64,000 bases of DNA from Lachnoclostridium sp. An131 (lineage in GTDB: Bacteria; Bacillota; Clostridia; Lachnospirales; Lachnospiraceae). The stretch spans positions 1 through 64,000 of the forward strand of contig NZ_NFLI01000008.1 in NCBI RefSeq assembly GCF_002160825.1, in the 5' to 3' direction. The notes under the pieces were generated by a model, which was not told the origin of the DNA, searched no databases, and worked only from the letters and a program-made list of their open reading frames with translations. The translations under genes and the position numbers were made by a program. Shown one piece after another: positions 40,942-50,377 of the stretch; position 1 is the stretch's first letter, and each line of letters starts with the position of its first letter.

Positions 40942-41799
40942 CTATTCCTCCTCTATGGTCTGCTTCAAATCCGTGATAACCAGCACGGAGTGGAGATGCT
41001 CGAAATCCACAGCCGGAGTCAGCGTTCCCGAGCGGGTCAGATTGTTAGAATCCAGCGTCAGCTCGTTGATGTAGCCGATGAGAATTCCCGAATGGTATTT
41101 GTCACTCACATGAGAGGTCACCACCGTATCTCCTATCGAAGCCTCTCCCTCCGGATCGCGCAGCTGCGAAAGCTGGATCAGCCCCGACTCCATCAGCTGC
41201 AGATCTCCCTTTACAAAGCAGAGATCCGAGGTGGAGAGAACCTGCGCACTTACATTGCTCATATCATCAATGATAGAGCGGACCTGCGCCCAATTATCCC
41301 CGACTCTTGTGACGATGCCCACAAGCCCGCTTCCCGCAATTACATTCATGTCCACCGCGATGCCGTCCGCAGAGCCCTTGTCAATGACAAAGGTATTGAA
41401 CCAGTTTCCCGCATCGCTGGCAATGATGTTGGCAGCCACCTTATTATACTCGCTGTAGGTCTGATCCAGCGCGTAAAGCTCCTCCAGCTCCTCCAGCCGG
41501 TACTGGTTCTGCATCAGCCGGCTGTTCTCCAGCGTAAGCTCGTCCACCTGAGCCTGAAGCTCCTCATTTCTAGCCTGGGCGTCCGCCAGATCCTCCAGGC
41601 TGTCCGCCTTATCACGGGCCCAGCCGCCCACGAAATTGATCCCTCTTTCAAAGGGCACAAAAAGATAGCCGGAAATTCTTCCCAGGGTTTCGCCCGCAAA
41701 GCCTGTGGAGTAGGACGCGAACATCATCCCCACGCACAGAAGCGCCAGAGCCGCAAATATGTATTTTGACGGCACCGAAAAACGATTTTTTTTCTTCAT
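40942..41799 (-). CDS. mreC: Rod shape-determining protein MreC
   Basis: A 285-residue bitopic protein: a basic tail, one membrane segment (YIFAALALLCVGMMFASYSTG), a coiled coil at about 60-110 (DSLEDLADAQARNEELQAQVDELTLENSRLMQNQ) and the extracytoplasmic beta-barrel pair (VAANIIASDAGNWFNTFVIDKGSADGIAVDMNVIAGSGLVGIV). It links MreB to PBP2. ATG, 12 bp downstream of the mreB stop. Confidence 0.92.
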   Translation of the reverse strand: MKKKNRFSVPSKYIFAALALLCVGMMFASYSTGFAGETLGRISGYLFVPFERGINFVGGWARDKADSLEDLADAQARNEELQAQVDELTLENSRLMQNQYRLEELEELYALDQTYSEYNKVAANIIASDAGNWFNTFVIDKGSADGIAVDMNVIAGSGLVGIVTRVGDNWAQVRSIIDDMSNVSAQVLSTSDLCFVKGDLQLMESGLIQLSQLRDPEGEASIGDTVVTSHVSDKYHSGILIGYINELTLDSNNLTRSGTLTPAVDFEHLHSVLVITDLKQTIEEE

Positions 41800-41811
41800 A
41801 TCTCACCTAAA

Positions 41812-42819
41812 TTATTTATAATCCTGCTCCTTTGTGATAAAGGTCAGGCTGCGGAATTCCTTCTCCTTAATCACACGCTCCAGGCCTCTCGCCACACACT
41901 CCTCCGGTTTATCCACCAGATTCACCTTAATATTGGTAGCGTCGGCAATCAGGCTGTCCAGCCCTTTCAGGTTTGCTACTCCGCCGGTCAGGAAAATACC
42001 GTTCCGGATGATATCTACGCCAAGCTCGGGCGGCGTGCGCTCCAGGATCATCTTGATGGCATCCACGATAGACTTCAGCTGCTCTTCGATGGCGTTTGCC
42101 ACAAAATCAGCCGTGATCTCCAAAAGGGCCGGAAGGCCAAGAGCCATGTTGCGTCCGCAGATCTCACGCTTTGTCGAGACGTCGCCCGGCTGGTAGCCCA
42201 GCTCATTTTTCAGGATCTCAGCCGTCTTGTTCCCGATAAAATATCCATACTCCCGGCGGATCGCGCTGGAGATGGCTTCGTCGATCTTATTTCCTCCATT
42301 CTTAATGAGCTTGCTGGTCACGGTTCCGCCGAGGGAAAGAATGGAGATCTCCGTCGTATCGGCTCCCACATCCACCAGCATCACGCCCTGAGCCTCTCTG
42401 ACGTCCAGGCCAAGGCCAAGGCCTGCCGCTACCGGCTTATCTATCAGCTCTACATTCCTTGTCTTGATTCCCGTTCCCTTGATCAGGATAGTAAAATCAC
42501 GCTCCTGTACATCGGTCGGCAGGGCTACGATAAATTCCGCTCCCTTCAGGCTGCCCTTCGTGCGCTCCTCCAGGAAGGCCCGCAGGAACTGCTGCATATA
42601 GGTAATGCTCGCCACCGTGCCAAAGGACATGGGGTAGAGAACCTCGATATTGGCCGGGGCCTTCTCATGCATATCAAAGGCCTCGTCCCCGTAGGCGATC
42701 ATTCCCTTCTTTTCTTCTATCGCTACCATATTCTTCTCACAATAAATGGTATCGCTTTCCTTGCTGTAAATCTTGATGCTGCTTGTTCCAAAATCGCAGC
42801 CAAAGCTCTGTGCGGACAT
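41812..42819 (-). CDS. mreB: Actin-like cell-shape protein MreB
   Basis: About 335 residues from ATG at 42819 with GAGGGAGA upstream; the longer frame starts in a basic lead that is not family-like. Actin-fold motifs: phosphate-1 FGCDFGTSSIKIY, phosphate-2 VMLVDVGADTTEISILS, adenosine motif ILTGG-type FLTGGVANLKGLDSLI. It forms membrane-bound filaments that guide side-wall synthesis. Somewhat diverged from Bacillus MreB (closer to Mbl in form). Confidence 0.9.
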   Translation of the reverse strand: MSAQSFGCDFGTSSIKIYSKESDTIYCEKNMVAIEEKKGMIAYGDEAFDMHEKAPANIEVLYPMSFGTVASITYMQQFLRAFLEERTKGSLKGAEFIVALPTDVQERDFTILIKGTGIKTRNVELIDKPVAAGLGLGLDVREAQGVMLVDVGADTTEISILSLGGTVTSKLIKNGGNKIDEAISSAIRREYGYFIGNKTAEILKNELGYQPGDVSTKREICGRNMALGLPALLEITADFVANAIEEQLKSIVDAIKMILERTPPELGVDIIRNGIFLTGGVANLKGLDSLIADATNIKVNLVDKPEECVARGLERVIKEKEFRSLTFITKEQDYK

Positions 42820-42894
42820 TTTACGTCTCCCTCTCTTTCTTCTGTTCCTTAAATTCAAATATCAACCGGCTGCTACCGCCTGCAGATGCGGAAG

Positions 42895-43593
42895 TCACCC
42901 CATATCAGACAGTATTCCCCGTTCTCTCAAAGAGCTATAACACCGATCGCCGATAATCACATGATCCAAAAGCTGGATCCCCAGAAGCTCTCCTCCCTTG
43001 CTGATCCGTTTCGTGACCCGGATATCCTCCAGGCTGGGCGCAGGATCGCCGCTCGGATGGTTGTGTACCAGAACCAGCTGCACAGCATGCACCTCCAGCG
43101 CTTCGAGAAAGATCTCCCTTGGCGATATGATGGAGGCATTCACAGTCCCCTTAAACATCAGCTTTTCCCGGAGAAGCTTGTTTTTCGTGTTCAGAAACAG
43201 CGCGATCAGATGCTCCTGTTCCTTGTGCCGAAGCTCTTCCATAAAATAATCGGCGATCGTCGCCGGCGTATCAAAGCAAAGCCTCTCGCCTGCAGACGCC
43301 TTTGCCATGCGCGCTGCCAGCTCTGCCAGGCACTTCAGCTGGACAGCCTTGACCTTTCCTACGCCTTTGAACTCCATCAGGCGTTCCGCCGGAATCCTGC
43401 AGAGCCCCTGAAGCCCCTCATAGTCCGGAAGGCTTAAGATACGTCCCGCCAGCTGGCAGACCGTCTCTCCGGCGGTTCCGGTCCGTAAAATCACGGCCAG
43501 AAGCTCCGTGTCAGACAGCGCTTCCGGCCCGCAGGCCAGGCACTTCTCATAAGGACGCTCCTCTTTGTATAAATCCTTCATCGTTGTCTTCAC
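42895..43593 (-). CDS. radC: RadC family JAB1/MPN-domain protein
   Basis: About 232 residues from GTG at 43593, with AGGAGG 5 nt upstream. A helix-hairpin-helix N-terminal part (LMEFKGVGKVKAVQLKCLAELAARM) precedes the MPN metal site FLNTKNKLLREKLMFKGTVNASIISPREIFLEALEVHAVQLVLVHNHPSGDPAPSLED, where HxH...D ligands are complete. The fold is that of a metalloprotease/deubiquitinase; despite the name, a DNA-repair role has not held up. It lies just upstream of mreB, as in many Firmicutes. Confidence 0.92.
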   Translation of the reverse strand: MKTTMKDLYKEERPYEKCLACGPEALSDTELLAVILRTGTAGETVCQLAGRILSLPDYEGLQGLCRIPAERLMEFKGVGKVKAVQLKCLAELAARMAKASAGERLCFDTPATIADYFMEELRHKEQEHLIALFLNTKNKLLREKLMFKGTVNASIISPREIFLEALEVHAVQLVLVHNHPSGDPAPSLEDIRVTKRISKGGELLGIQLLDHVIIGDRCYSSLRERGILSDMG

Positions 43594-43682
43594 AGCTCCT
43601 CCTTTTCTGCTCTCCAGGCAGCGGATCCTCTGCTTCTGACAACCCTTCTGCAGCAGTTCAGGCACTGAACCGCTGCGCTTTT

Positions 43683-43934
43683 CTACAGCTTTCTGTAAAT
43701 AATGATCGCAAGCACTACTCCGATAATACTGGCTATCGAGATACGGATCGTCAGGCCAAAGGTCAGAACCAGAAGCCCCAGATCCAGGACGATAGGCGTC
43801 TCCAGGCCAAATCCCTGTCCATAGTTCAGCCAGCTAAGACCTGATACATTCTCTGTCAGCATTCCGAGAAATCCTCCCAGTACAATGCCGGACAAAAGCA
43901 TGAGCAGCAGTATCCAGCCGTTCTTTGATCTCAT
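43683..43934 (-). CDS. DUF4321 small membrane protein
   Basis: About 83 residues from ATG at 43934 (GGAGGGTGAC upstream). Two membrane segments: NGWILLLMLLSGIVLGGFLGML and VLDLGLLVLTFGLTIRISIASIIGVVLAIIIY, the plan of DUF4321. Encoded upstream of radC-mreB in many Clostridia; function unknown. It appears to be the first gene of the cell-shape cluster. Confidence 0.8.
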   Translation of the reverse strand: MRSKNGWILLLMLLSGIVLGGFLGMLTENVSGLSWLNYGQGFGLETPIVLDLGLLVLTFGLTIRISIASIIGVVLAIIIYRKL

Positions 43935-44140
43935 GTCACCCTCCGTCTTTCGTAATATGCGCAAGCCTCACGGCTTTCTTGATTTCCACTGAAAAGCTCT
44001 GCATTTCGGTTTACATAAGCTTCCCTGTCTGCAAGACTCTGGAAATCAGATCAAATTATATCATAGCACAAAGGAACTTTCTTGTATAGATAAGAAATCC
44101 TTAAACTCTCTTAAGATCTGCCAGGCTTCGACAGCCTCCG
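43935..44140 (-). promoter_or_regulatory. Upstream region of the cell-shape cluster
   Basis: A 206-bp gap. A perfect minus-strand -10 box TATAAT is at 44055-44060; the -35 region is weak (AAGAAA at 17 bp). The leader has a GNRA-capped hairpin AAGCC-GTGA-GGCTT (about 43971-43984). No gene is seen. Confidence 0.5.
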
Positions 44141-45775
44141 TCAAATCCCGGGGCAGCGGTACCTGGCTGCGACAGCCTCCGCTGTCCTGATTCCATCCAT
44201 GGCTGCCGAGGTGATTCCCCCCGCATAGCCGGCTCCCTCTCCGCAGGGATAGAGCCCCTTTACCGGACTCTCCATGTCCTCTCTCCTTAAAATGCGTACC
44301 GGAGAGGAGGTCCGGCTTTCCACGCCGGAAAGCACCGCATCTCCCCTGGAGAAGCCCGGAAGGATCTGTTCGCAGCCAAGAATTCCTTCCTCAAGAGCCA
44401 TGGAGAGCTCCTTTGGGAAGATGCCCCGCACGTCGCCGAATTCCCAGGCTCCTTTGATACAGGGCTCCACCTCTCCCAGATTTATGCTCCTCTGGTTTTT
44501 CCGAAAATCTGCCAGAAGCTGCACCGGCACATGCCCGCCGCCTGCCCGGTAGGCTGCCCGCTCCAGCTTTCTCTGAAATTCCATGCCTGCCAGCACGTCA
44601 GTTCCTCCAAAATCCTCCGGGCGTACCGTCACAATCATGGCGCTGTTGGCATTGCGCCCGTCCCGGGCCTGATAGCTCATGCCGTTCACCGCCAGAAGCC
44701 CCTCTTCCGAGGAGGCGTCCACGACCCAGCCTCCCGGACACATGCAGAAGGAATAGACTCCTCTGCCGCTTCCCGTCTTCCGGGTAAGCTTGTAGGCAGC
44801 CGCAGGCAGCTCCCGCGGATACTCCTTCCCGTACTGGCTCTCGTTGATAAGCTCCTGAGGATGCTCCACCCTCACGCCCACCGCGAACGCCTTCTGTTCC
44901 ATAGGGATTCCCTTCTCCGCCAGCATCGCAAAGGTATCCCTGGCGCTGTGCCCGATGGCCAGAACCAGGACACTGCAGGGAAGGAATTCCTCCTGCTCCT
45001 TAAAAGCCCCGGACGCCCCTTCGGACAAGCCCTTCGTCCTGACATAGATTCCCCGGACGGCTCCCTGCTCTACATGAAGGTCTGTCATCCTGGCGCCAAA
45101 GCGTACCTCTCCTCCGAGGGAAATGATTTCTTCCCGGATCCGCTCCACGACTCCAATCAGCACATCTGTCCCCAGATGGGGCTTGTTCCAGTAAAGAATC
45201 TCTTCCGGAGCCCCCGCCTGCACAAAGGTCTCAAGAACCAGGCGTCCCCTTCCCTTCGGATCCTTTACCAGCGTATTCAGCTTGCCATCTGAAAAGGTGC
45301 CGGCTCCTCCCTCTCCAAACTGTACATTGGAGTCAGCCGCCAGCTCTCCGGTCGCCCAGAAGCGGTCCACCGTCTTTTTCCTCTTCCGGGCAGTCTCACC
45401 CCGTTCCAGAAGCAGCGGCCTGTAGCCAGCCCTCGCAAGCATCAGGCCACAGAAAAGTCCTGCCGGCCCCGTTCCCACGATCACAGGACGGCTGGAAAGC
45501 AGTTCTCCTCCGGACGGAGGAAATTCATAGGCTTTCGGCTGAACCAGGGATACGTTCCGGTTCCGCAGCCTCTTCATCAGCTTTTTTTCTTCCGCAAGCT
45601 CTACCTCCACCGTATAGACATACATCACCGGCTTTTTTCTCGCGTCGATGGATTTCCGGCTGATGCGCAGATTCCGGATATGCTCCTCAGGTACCCGCAG
45701 CTCCCGGGCTGCCTGCTTCCTTAGCTCTGCCTCCGTGTGTGTCACCGGAAGCTTCATTTGACTGATCCGAAGCAT
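44141..45775 (-). CDS. FAD-dependent dehydrogenase (COG2509 type)
   Basis: About 544 residues from ATG at 45775 (AAAGGAGG upstream). The N-terminal ferredoxin-like domain (residues 1-95) ends before the FAD motif VIVGTGPAGLFCGLMLARAG. Further motifs are GEGGAGTFSDGKLNT, LVLAIGHSARDTFAML, and the FAD-closing GLYPCGEGAGYAGGITSAAMDGIRTAEAV. The same superfamily as the flavoprotein at 3252-4658, which lacks the N-terminal domain. The substrate is unknown. Third gene of a set with the YhiN-type flavoprotein and the PLP enzyme; 38 bp from the next gene. Confidence 0.82.
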   Translation of the reverse strand: MLRISQMKLPVTHTEAELRKQAARELRVPEEHIRNLRISRKSIDARKKPVMYVYTVEVELAEEKKLMKRLRNRNVSLVQPKAYEFPPSGGELLSSRPVIVGTGPAGLFCGLMLARAGYRPLLLERGETARKRKKTVDRFWATGELAADSNVQFGEGGAGTFSDGKLNTLVKDPKGRGRLVLETFVQAGAPEEILYWNKPHLGTDVLIGVVERIREEIISLGGEVRFGARMTDLHVEQGAVRGIYVRTKGLSEGASGAFKEQEEFLPCSVLVLAIGHSARDTFAMLAEKGIPMEQKAFAVGVRVEHPQELINESQYGKEYPRELPAAAYKLTRKTGSGRGVYSFCMCPGGWVVDASSEEGLLAVNGMSYQARDGRNANSAMIVTVRPEDFGGTDVLAGMEFQRKLERAAYRAGGGHVPVQLLADFRKNQRSINLGEVEPCIKGAWEFGDVRGIFPKELSMALEEGILGCEQILPGFSRGDAVLSGVESRTSSPVRILRREDMESPVKGLYPCGEGAGYAGGITSAAMDGIRTAEAVAARYRCPGI

Positions 45776-45812
45776 AGCTTCCTCCTTTCTTTCCATCCGT
45801 CAGCTTTTACTG

Positions 45813-47153
45813 CTATGTTGCAGCCTGTCCAGCCGCATGGAGGCCTGCCACATACCCGCTGCTCCAGGCCCACTGGAGATTGTAGCCGCCGCAGGCTCCG
45901 TCGATATCTACCGCCTCACCCGCCAGGTAGAATCCTGGCACGATCCTGGACTCCATCGTCTGCGGACAAATCTGGGCCGTGTCCACCCCGCCCGAGCAGA
46001 CCTGCGCCTGCTCAAAGCTTCCGCCTGCCGTAATCTCCGTCCGGAAATCCCGAATCAGCCGCAAAAGCCCCTGAAGCTCTTCCCTGCTCCAGTCTGCCGC
46101 TCTCTTCCCCTTTGGGATTCCGGCACGCTCCAGAAGACAGAGGCTCATCTTCCCGGGAAACAGCCCTGTCAAAAACTGCTCCCCGGTTTTGTATCCGCCG
46201 CTTTGCAGACGCTTCTGAAAGAAGTACTCCAGGCCCGGGCCGCACTCGGCGGCCCGGGGCTTTCCCGCGCTTCCCTCTATCGGAGAAGCTTCGCCTTCAA
46301 GCTGCGGAAGGAGATTCAGTCTGGCCTCTACCCTCCTGCCCTCGTCGAGGGCACGTACCGCATAGCGGCTCACCTGAAAGACCGGGATTCCGGAAATTCC
46401 GGTCTTCGTAAACTGTACCTCTCCCCAGTCTCTTGCCAGCTCTTTTCCGTCTGCCAGGATCCGCACGGAAGCCTCCATGCGAAGACCTGCCAGGCGCTCA
46501 AAAAAGCGCTCCCGGCAGCGAAGCGCCACCAGAGCCGGCAGCGGCTTTATGATCCGGTGTCCCAGGCTCTTTGCCAGCGCATAGCCGCTGCCGTCCGAGC
46601 CTGTGGCCGGGGCGGCGGCAGAGCCCGCCGCCAGGACGCAGGCGTCGCCCTCATAGGTCCAGCTCTCCGTACGGGCTTCAAACCGCGGCATGGAATTTTG
46701 TACCGTGCCGGAAGAACGCTCTGTCCTGCTATTCCCTTCCATTTCTCCGACAGCTCTAAGCTCCAGCACCTGGTTGCCCAGAGCCAGCTTCACCCCCAGA
46801 TGCTCCGCCTCCATACGCAGCACATCCGCTACAGAGGACGCCTGATCACTGTAGGGATAGAGATAACCGTTTCTGTTTCTTATACAGATGCCAAGCCTCT
46901 CAAAGAAGTACCAGGTCTCCGGAAGACTGAATTCCCGCAGCACTGCAGCTGCAAAGCCCGGTTCCCCGCCCCGGTAATGCGACAGCTCCTGATCAAGATT
47001 TGTCAGATTGCAGCGGCCGTTTCCTGTGACTAAAAGCTTTTTCCCCACCTGCCGGTTCCGCTCCAGAAGCGTGACCTTTGCGCCCTGCTCAGCGGCGGCT
47101 ATGGCTGCCATAAGACCTGAGGCTCCGCCTCCAATTACAAGTACCCTCTTCAT
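45813..47153 (-). CDS. YhiN/HI0933-type flavoprotein
   Basis: A 446-residue NAD(P)/FAD-type oxidoreductase of the COG2081 family. Rossmann motif VIGGGASGLMAAIAAAEQGAKVTLLERN at the start, followed by the family signature GKKLLVTGNGRCNLTN. The C-terminal part VCSGGVDTAQICPQTMESRIVPGFYLAGEAVDIDGACGGYNLQWAWSSGYVAG closes the FAD site. Substrate unknown; some members act on bile acids or unsaturated lipids, but that cannot be read here. Overlaps the PLP enzyme gene by 4 bp. Confidence 0.85.
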   Translation of the reverse strand: MKRVLVIGGGASGLMAAIAAAEQGAKVTLLERNRQVGKKLLVTGNGRCNLTNLDQELSHYRGGEPGFAAAVLREFSLPETWYFFERLGICIRNRNGYLYPYSDQASSVADVLRMEAEHLGVKLALGNQVLELRAVGEMEGNSRTERSSGTVQNSMPRFEARTESWTYEGDACVLAAGSAAAPATGSDGSGYALAKSLGHRIIKPLPALVALRCRERFFERLAGLRMEASVRILADGKELARDWGEVQFTKTGISGIPVFQVSRYAVRALDEGRRVEARLNLLPQLEGEASPIEGSAGKPRAAECGPGLEYFFQKRLQSGGYKTGEQFLTGLFPGKMSLCLLERAGIPKGKRAADWSREELQGLLRLIRDFRTEITAGGSFEQAQVCSGGVDTAQICPQTMESRIVPGFYLAGEAVDIDGACGGYNLQWAWSSGYVAGLHAAGQAAT

Positions 47154-48448
47154 GACAGCTGTACCAGTCCTGCGTCCGCAAGCTTCTGCAGAGACATCAG
47201 GATTCCAAATTTCGCATGAGGCCAGGTCAGACCTCCCTGAAAATATACGGCGTACGGCGGCTTAATCGGTCCGTCTGCCGAAAGCTCAATAGAAGAGCCC
47301 TGCACAAAGGCCCCTGCTGCCATAATCACGTCGCTGTCATAGCCCGGCATCGCCCAGGGCTCCGGCGTCACATAGCTGTCTACCGGGGCTGCCGCCTGAA
47401 TTCCCTGGCAGAAGGCAATTACCCCTTCCGGTTTTCCGAAGGTTACAGCCTGGATGATATCATGACGGCTCTCTGTACCATTTGGAATCACAGGAAAGCC
47501 CAGACTCTCATAGATATTCGCCGCAAAGACAGCCCCCTTTAAGGCCGCCGCCGTCACAGTAGGCGCCAGGAAAAATCCCTGGTAAAAGCTCTGCATCACG
47601 CCCAGGGACGCGCCTACCTCTTTGCCAAGGCCTGGCGAGGTCAGGCGGTAAGCCGCATTTTCCACATACCTTTCTTTTCCCACAATATAACCGCCTATGG
47701 GAGCCAGGCCGCCCCCCGGATTTTTGATAAGAGAGCCTACGCAGAGATCTGCTCCTACATCTGTGGGCTCGATCCGCTCCACGAACTCACCGTAGCAGTT
47801 ATCTACCATGCAGATCACATCCGGCCTTTTCTCTTTTATAAAGGCAATCAGCTCTCCGATCTGCTTTACCGAAAACGTCGGCCGTGTCTGATACCCTTTG
47901 GAGCGCTGAATCGTCACCAGCCTCGTTCTTTCATTCAGCGCAGCCTCGATAGCCGGATAATCAAAGCTGCCGTCTTCCTTCAGCTCTGCCTGGCGGTAGG
48001 AAACGCCATACTCTGCAAGGGAGCCGTTGGAGGGACGGATTCCGATGACCTCCTCCAGCGTGTCGTAGGGCTTGCCCACCGGAGAGAGCAGCTCGTCTCC
48101 CGGACGCAGGTTTCCCGACAGGGCCACCGCCAGCGCATGGGTCCCGCAGGCTATCTGCGGGCGCACCAAAGCCGCCTCTGCGTGAAAGGCCGCCGCGTAG
48201 ACCTCTTCCAGCTTTTCCCGGCCCAGATCATTATAGCCATAGCCGCTGGTGGCCGCAAAGCAGGCAGCCTCCACCCTGGCCTTCTGCATGGCGCCCACGA
48301 CCTTCAGCTGATTATATTCCGCTGTCTCGTCTATCGCTTCAAATCTCTCCTTCAGCTTTTTCTCTATCGCCTGTCCAAATTCATATACTTCTTTCCGGAT
48401 GCCCAGCTCCCGGTACATCTCCTCTGTCTGCACTGCCTGTCCCTCCAT
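47150..48448 (-). CDS. Methionine gamma-lyase family PLP protein (YnbB)
   Basis: A 432-residue fold-type I PLP enzyme of the PF06838 family (historically aluminium-resistance protein). PLP-binding features: CGTHALAVALSGNLRPGDELLSP, ICMVDNCYGEFVERIEPTDVGADLCVGSLIKNPGGGLAPIGGYIVG; the Schiff-base lysine is in SLIKNPGG. The reaction is unproven; cysteine/methionine lyase activity is inferred. Sits 27 bp after miaA, the order typical of Firmicutes (miaA-ynbB). Confidence 0.88.
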   Translation of the reverse strand: MEGQAVQTEEMYRELGIRKEVYEFGQAIEKKLKERFEAIDETAEYNQLKVVGAMQKARVEAACFAATSGYGYNDLGREKLEEVYAAAFHAEAALVRPQIACGTHALAVALSGNLRPGDELLSPVGKPYDTLEEVIGIRPSNGSLAEYGVSYRQAELKEDGSFDYPAIEAALNERTRLVTIQRSKGYQTRPTFSVKQIGELIAFIKEKRPDVICMVDNCYGEFVERIEPTDVGADLCVGSLIKNPGGGLAPIGGYIVGKERYVENAAYRLTSPGLGKEVGASLGVMQSFYQGFFLAPTVTAAALKGAVFAANIYESLGFPVIPNGTESRHDIIQAVTFGKPEGVIAFCQGIQAAAPVDSYVTPEPWAMPGYDSDVIMAAGAFVQGSSIELSADGPIKPPYAVYFQGGLTWPHAKFGILMSLQKLADAGLVQLS

Positions 48449-48475
48449 CTTCTTTTCCTCCGCTTCTCTCTGATT

Positions 48476-49450
48476 TCAAAAAATAATTTCTTTTTCTCTC
48501 AATATTTCCAGCATGTATTCCAAAACAGCCGCGTCGTCATATGCAAATCTCTGCTTGTCCAGCCAGATTACATCCCGCTCTCGCCGGAACCAGGTCAGCT
48601 GGCGCTTTGCAAAATGCCGGGTGTCCCGCTTCAGAATCCTCACTGCTTCCTCCAGGGAATACTCTCCGTCCAGAAAGCCCAGCAGCTCCTTATAGCCAAG
48701 CCCCTGCATGGAAACCATGCCGCGGCAAAGCCCTTCCTCTTTCAGCGCTTCCACTTCCTCAAGAAGCCCTTCCTTCATCATCTGATCCACACGGGCGTCA
48801 ATCCGTTCATAAAGCCGCTCTCTCTCTTCATTCAGTACAAAATACGCAAAAAGATAAGGCGATTCCTTGCCTCTTTGTTCCTCATTGTGTTCAGAAATCC
48901 GTTTTCCTGTCAGACGGTAGAACTCCAGCGCCCTTATCACCCGCTTGACATTGTGGGCATGGATCTCCTCCGCTGCCTTCGGATCGGCTGCCGCAAGTAA
49001 TGCGTGAAGGCCCTCTGGCCCCTCCCGGACCGCCAGCTCCTCCAGCTCCTTACGTATGCCAGTCTGCGCTTCATTCTCTGTAAAGTCAATATCATAAAGG
49101 AGCGCCTGAATATAAAACCCGGTTCCACCCACGACTATGGGGATATGACCGTTCTCCCGGATTCTCCGAAGCGCTTCCTTCGCCATCTGCTGAAAGCGGA
49201 CCACATGAAACTCCTCCGCCGGATCCAGTACATTAATCAGATAATGGGGAACGCCTTCCATCTCCTCCGGCCTCACCTTTGCAGAGCCGATATCCATGCG
49301 GCGGTAGACCTGCATGGAATCTGCTGAAATAATTTCTCCGCCCACAGCCTTCGCAAGAGCGATGGAAAGCTTTGTCTTTCCCACAGCCGTAGGGCCTGTG
49401 AGAATGATAAGGGGATCCTTATGAAAAATCCTTGTTTTCTGCGCTTCCAT
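48476..49450 (-). CDS. miaA: tRNA dimethylallyltransferase
   Basis: A 324-residue enzyme that adds a dimethylallyl group to A37 of tRNAs reading UNN codons. P-loop GPTAVGKTKLSI near residue 20, then SADSMQVYRRMDIGSAKV, GGTGFYIQALLYDIDFT, MQGLGYKELLGFLDG and RDTRHFAKRQLTWFRRE. Full length. ATG with GGAAAGGAG upstream and a clear promoter. Head of an operon with ynbB and the two flavoproteins. Confidence 0.95.
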   Translation of the reverse strand: MEAQKTRIFHKDPLIILTGPTAVGKTKLSIALAKAVGGEIISADSMQVYRRMDIGSAKVRPEEMEGVPHYLINVLDPAEEFHVVRFQQMAKEALRRIRENGHIPIVVGGTGFYIQALLYDIDFTENEAQTGIRKELEELAVREGPEGLHALLAAADPKAAEEIHAHNVKRVIRALEFYRLTGKRISEHNEEQRGKESPYLFAYFVLNEERERLYERIDARVDQMMKEGLLEEVEALKEEGLCRGMVSMQGLGYKELLGFLDGEYSLEEAVRILKRDTRHFAKRQLTWFRRERDVIWLDKQRFAYDDAAVLEYMLEILREKEIIF

Positions 49451-49483
49451 GGCCTGTCTCCTTTCCGCTGCTGAATCTTTTCT

Positions 49484-49512
49484 ATTTTAGTATTAAATGT
49501 CCGGGATTTCAA
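49484..49512 (-). promoter_or_regulatory. Promoter of the miaA operon
   Basis: Minus-strand TTGAAA (49507-49512), 17-bp spacer, TAAAAT (49484-49489). It starts directly after the terminator of the ABC-transporter operon. Confidence 0.75.
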
Positions 49513-49521
49513 CCAGAAATT

Positions 49522-49560
49522 AAAAAAGCCGTGCAGACAGGTTTCCCCCGCCCGCACAGC
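49522..49560 (-). terminator. Terminator of the amino-acid ABC operon
   Basis: GCTGTGC pairs with GCACGGC (7 bp, one G-U), extended inward by GGGCGGG/CCTGTCT with G-U pairs; TTTTTT follows at 49527-49522 on the minus strand. Confidence 0.85.
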
Positions 49561-49575
49561 GTCTTTCTTTTTTTC

Positions 49576-50361
49576 TTATCCGTTTGTATACCGCGCCAGG
49601 AACTGCTTTGTCCTCTCTTCGCGGGTATTTTCAAAGACCTCCTGGGGCGTTCCCTGCTCCAGGATCATCCCGTCGTCCATGAAAATCACCTTGCTGGCAA
49701 CATCATGGGCAAAGGCCATCTCATGCGTCACGATGATCATCGTCATCTTTTTATCCGCCAGCTCCTTGATGACCTTCAGAACCTCACCGGTCAGCTCCGG
49801 ATCAAGGGCCGAGGTCGGCTCGTCAAAGCAGAGGATATCCGGCTTCAGGGCAAGAGCCCGGGCGATAGCCACGCGCTGGCACTGTCCGCCGGAGAGCTGA
49901 TGGGGATAATTTTCCATCCGGTCCCCCAGCCCCATCTGAACCAGAAGCGCTTTCGCTTCCTCCTCAATCTGCTGGTGAATCTCTTTTTTCCGCGCCTTGT
50001 AGTCCGGCTGCTCCTTTGCCAGAAGCTCCCGGGCCAGCATCACATTGCCCAGGGCCGTATATTGCGGAAACAGGTTAAAGGACTGAAAAACCAGGCCGAA
50101 GTGAAGCCTTTTTTTCCGAATCTCCGCCTCCTGCTGCGTCTGGCGTACCGATGCGTCAAACAAAACCTCGCCGTTCACACGGATCACGCCCGTATCCGGC
50201 TGCTCCAGAAAGTTCAGGCAGCGTAAGAATGTCGTCTTTCCGCTTCCTGAGGAACCGATGATCGACAGCACCTCTCCCTTCTCCAGCGAGAAGCCGATAT
50301 CCTTTAAAACCTCTGTATCTTCAAAATTTTTACTGATATGCTCTACTTCCAGAATCGCCAT
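49576..50361 (-). CDS. Polar amino-acid ABC transporter ATP-binding protein
   Basis: About 261 residues from ATG at 50361 (GGAGG 11 nt upstream; the longer frame would overlap the permease gene). Walker A GSSGSGKTTFLRC, ABC signature LSGGQCQRVAIARAL, Walker B LCFDEPTSALDPEL and the H-loop VTHEMAFAHDVA. The GlnQ/HisP subclass. It energises the permease encoded 17 bp upstream. Substrate could be glutamine, cystine or another polar amino acid. Confidence 0.93.
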   Translation of the reverse strand: MAILEVEHISKNFEDTEVLKDIGFSLEKGEVLSIIGSSGSGKTTFLRCLNFLEQPDTGVIRVNGEVLFDASVRQTQQEAEIRKKRLHFGLVFQSFNLFPQYTALGNVMLARELLAKEQPDYKARKKEIHQQIEEEAKALLVQMGLGDRMENYPHQLSGGQCQRVAIARALALKPDILCFDEPTSALDPELTGEVLKVIKELADKKMTMIIVTHEMAFAHDVASKVIFMDDGMILEQGTPQEVFENTREERTKQFLARYTNG

Positions 50362-50377
50362 TGCTTTTTGCGCCTCC

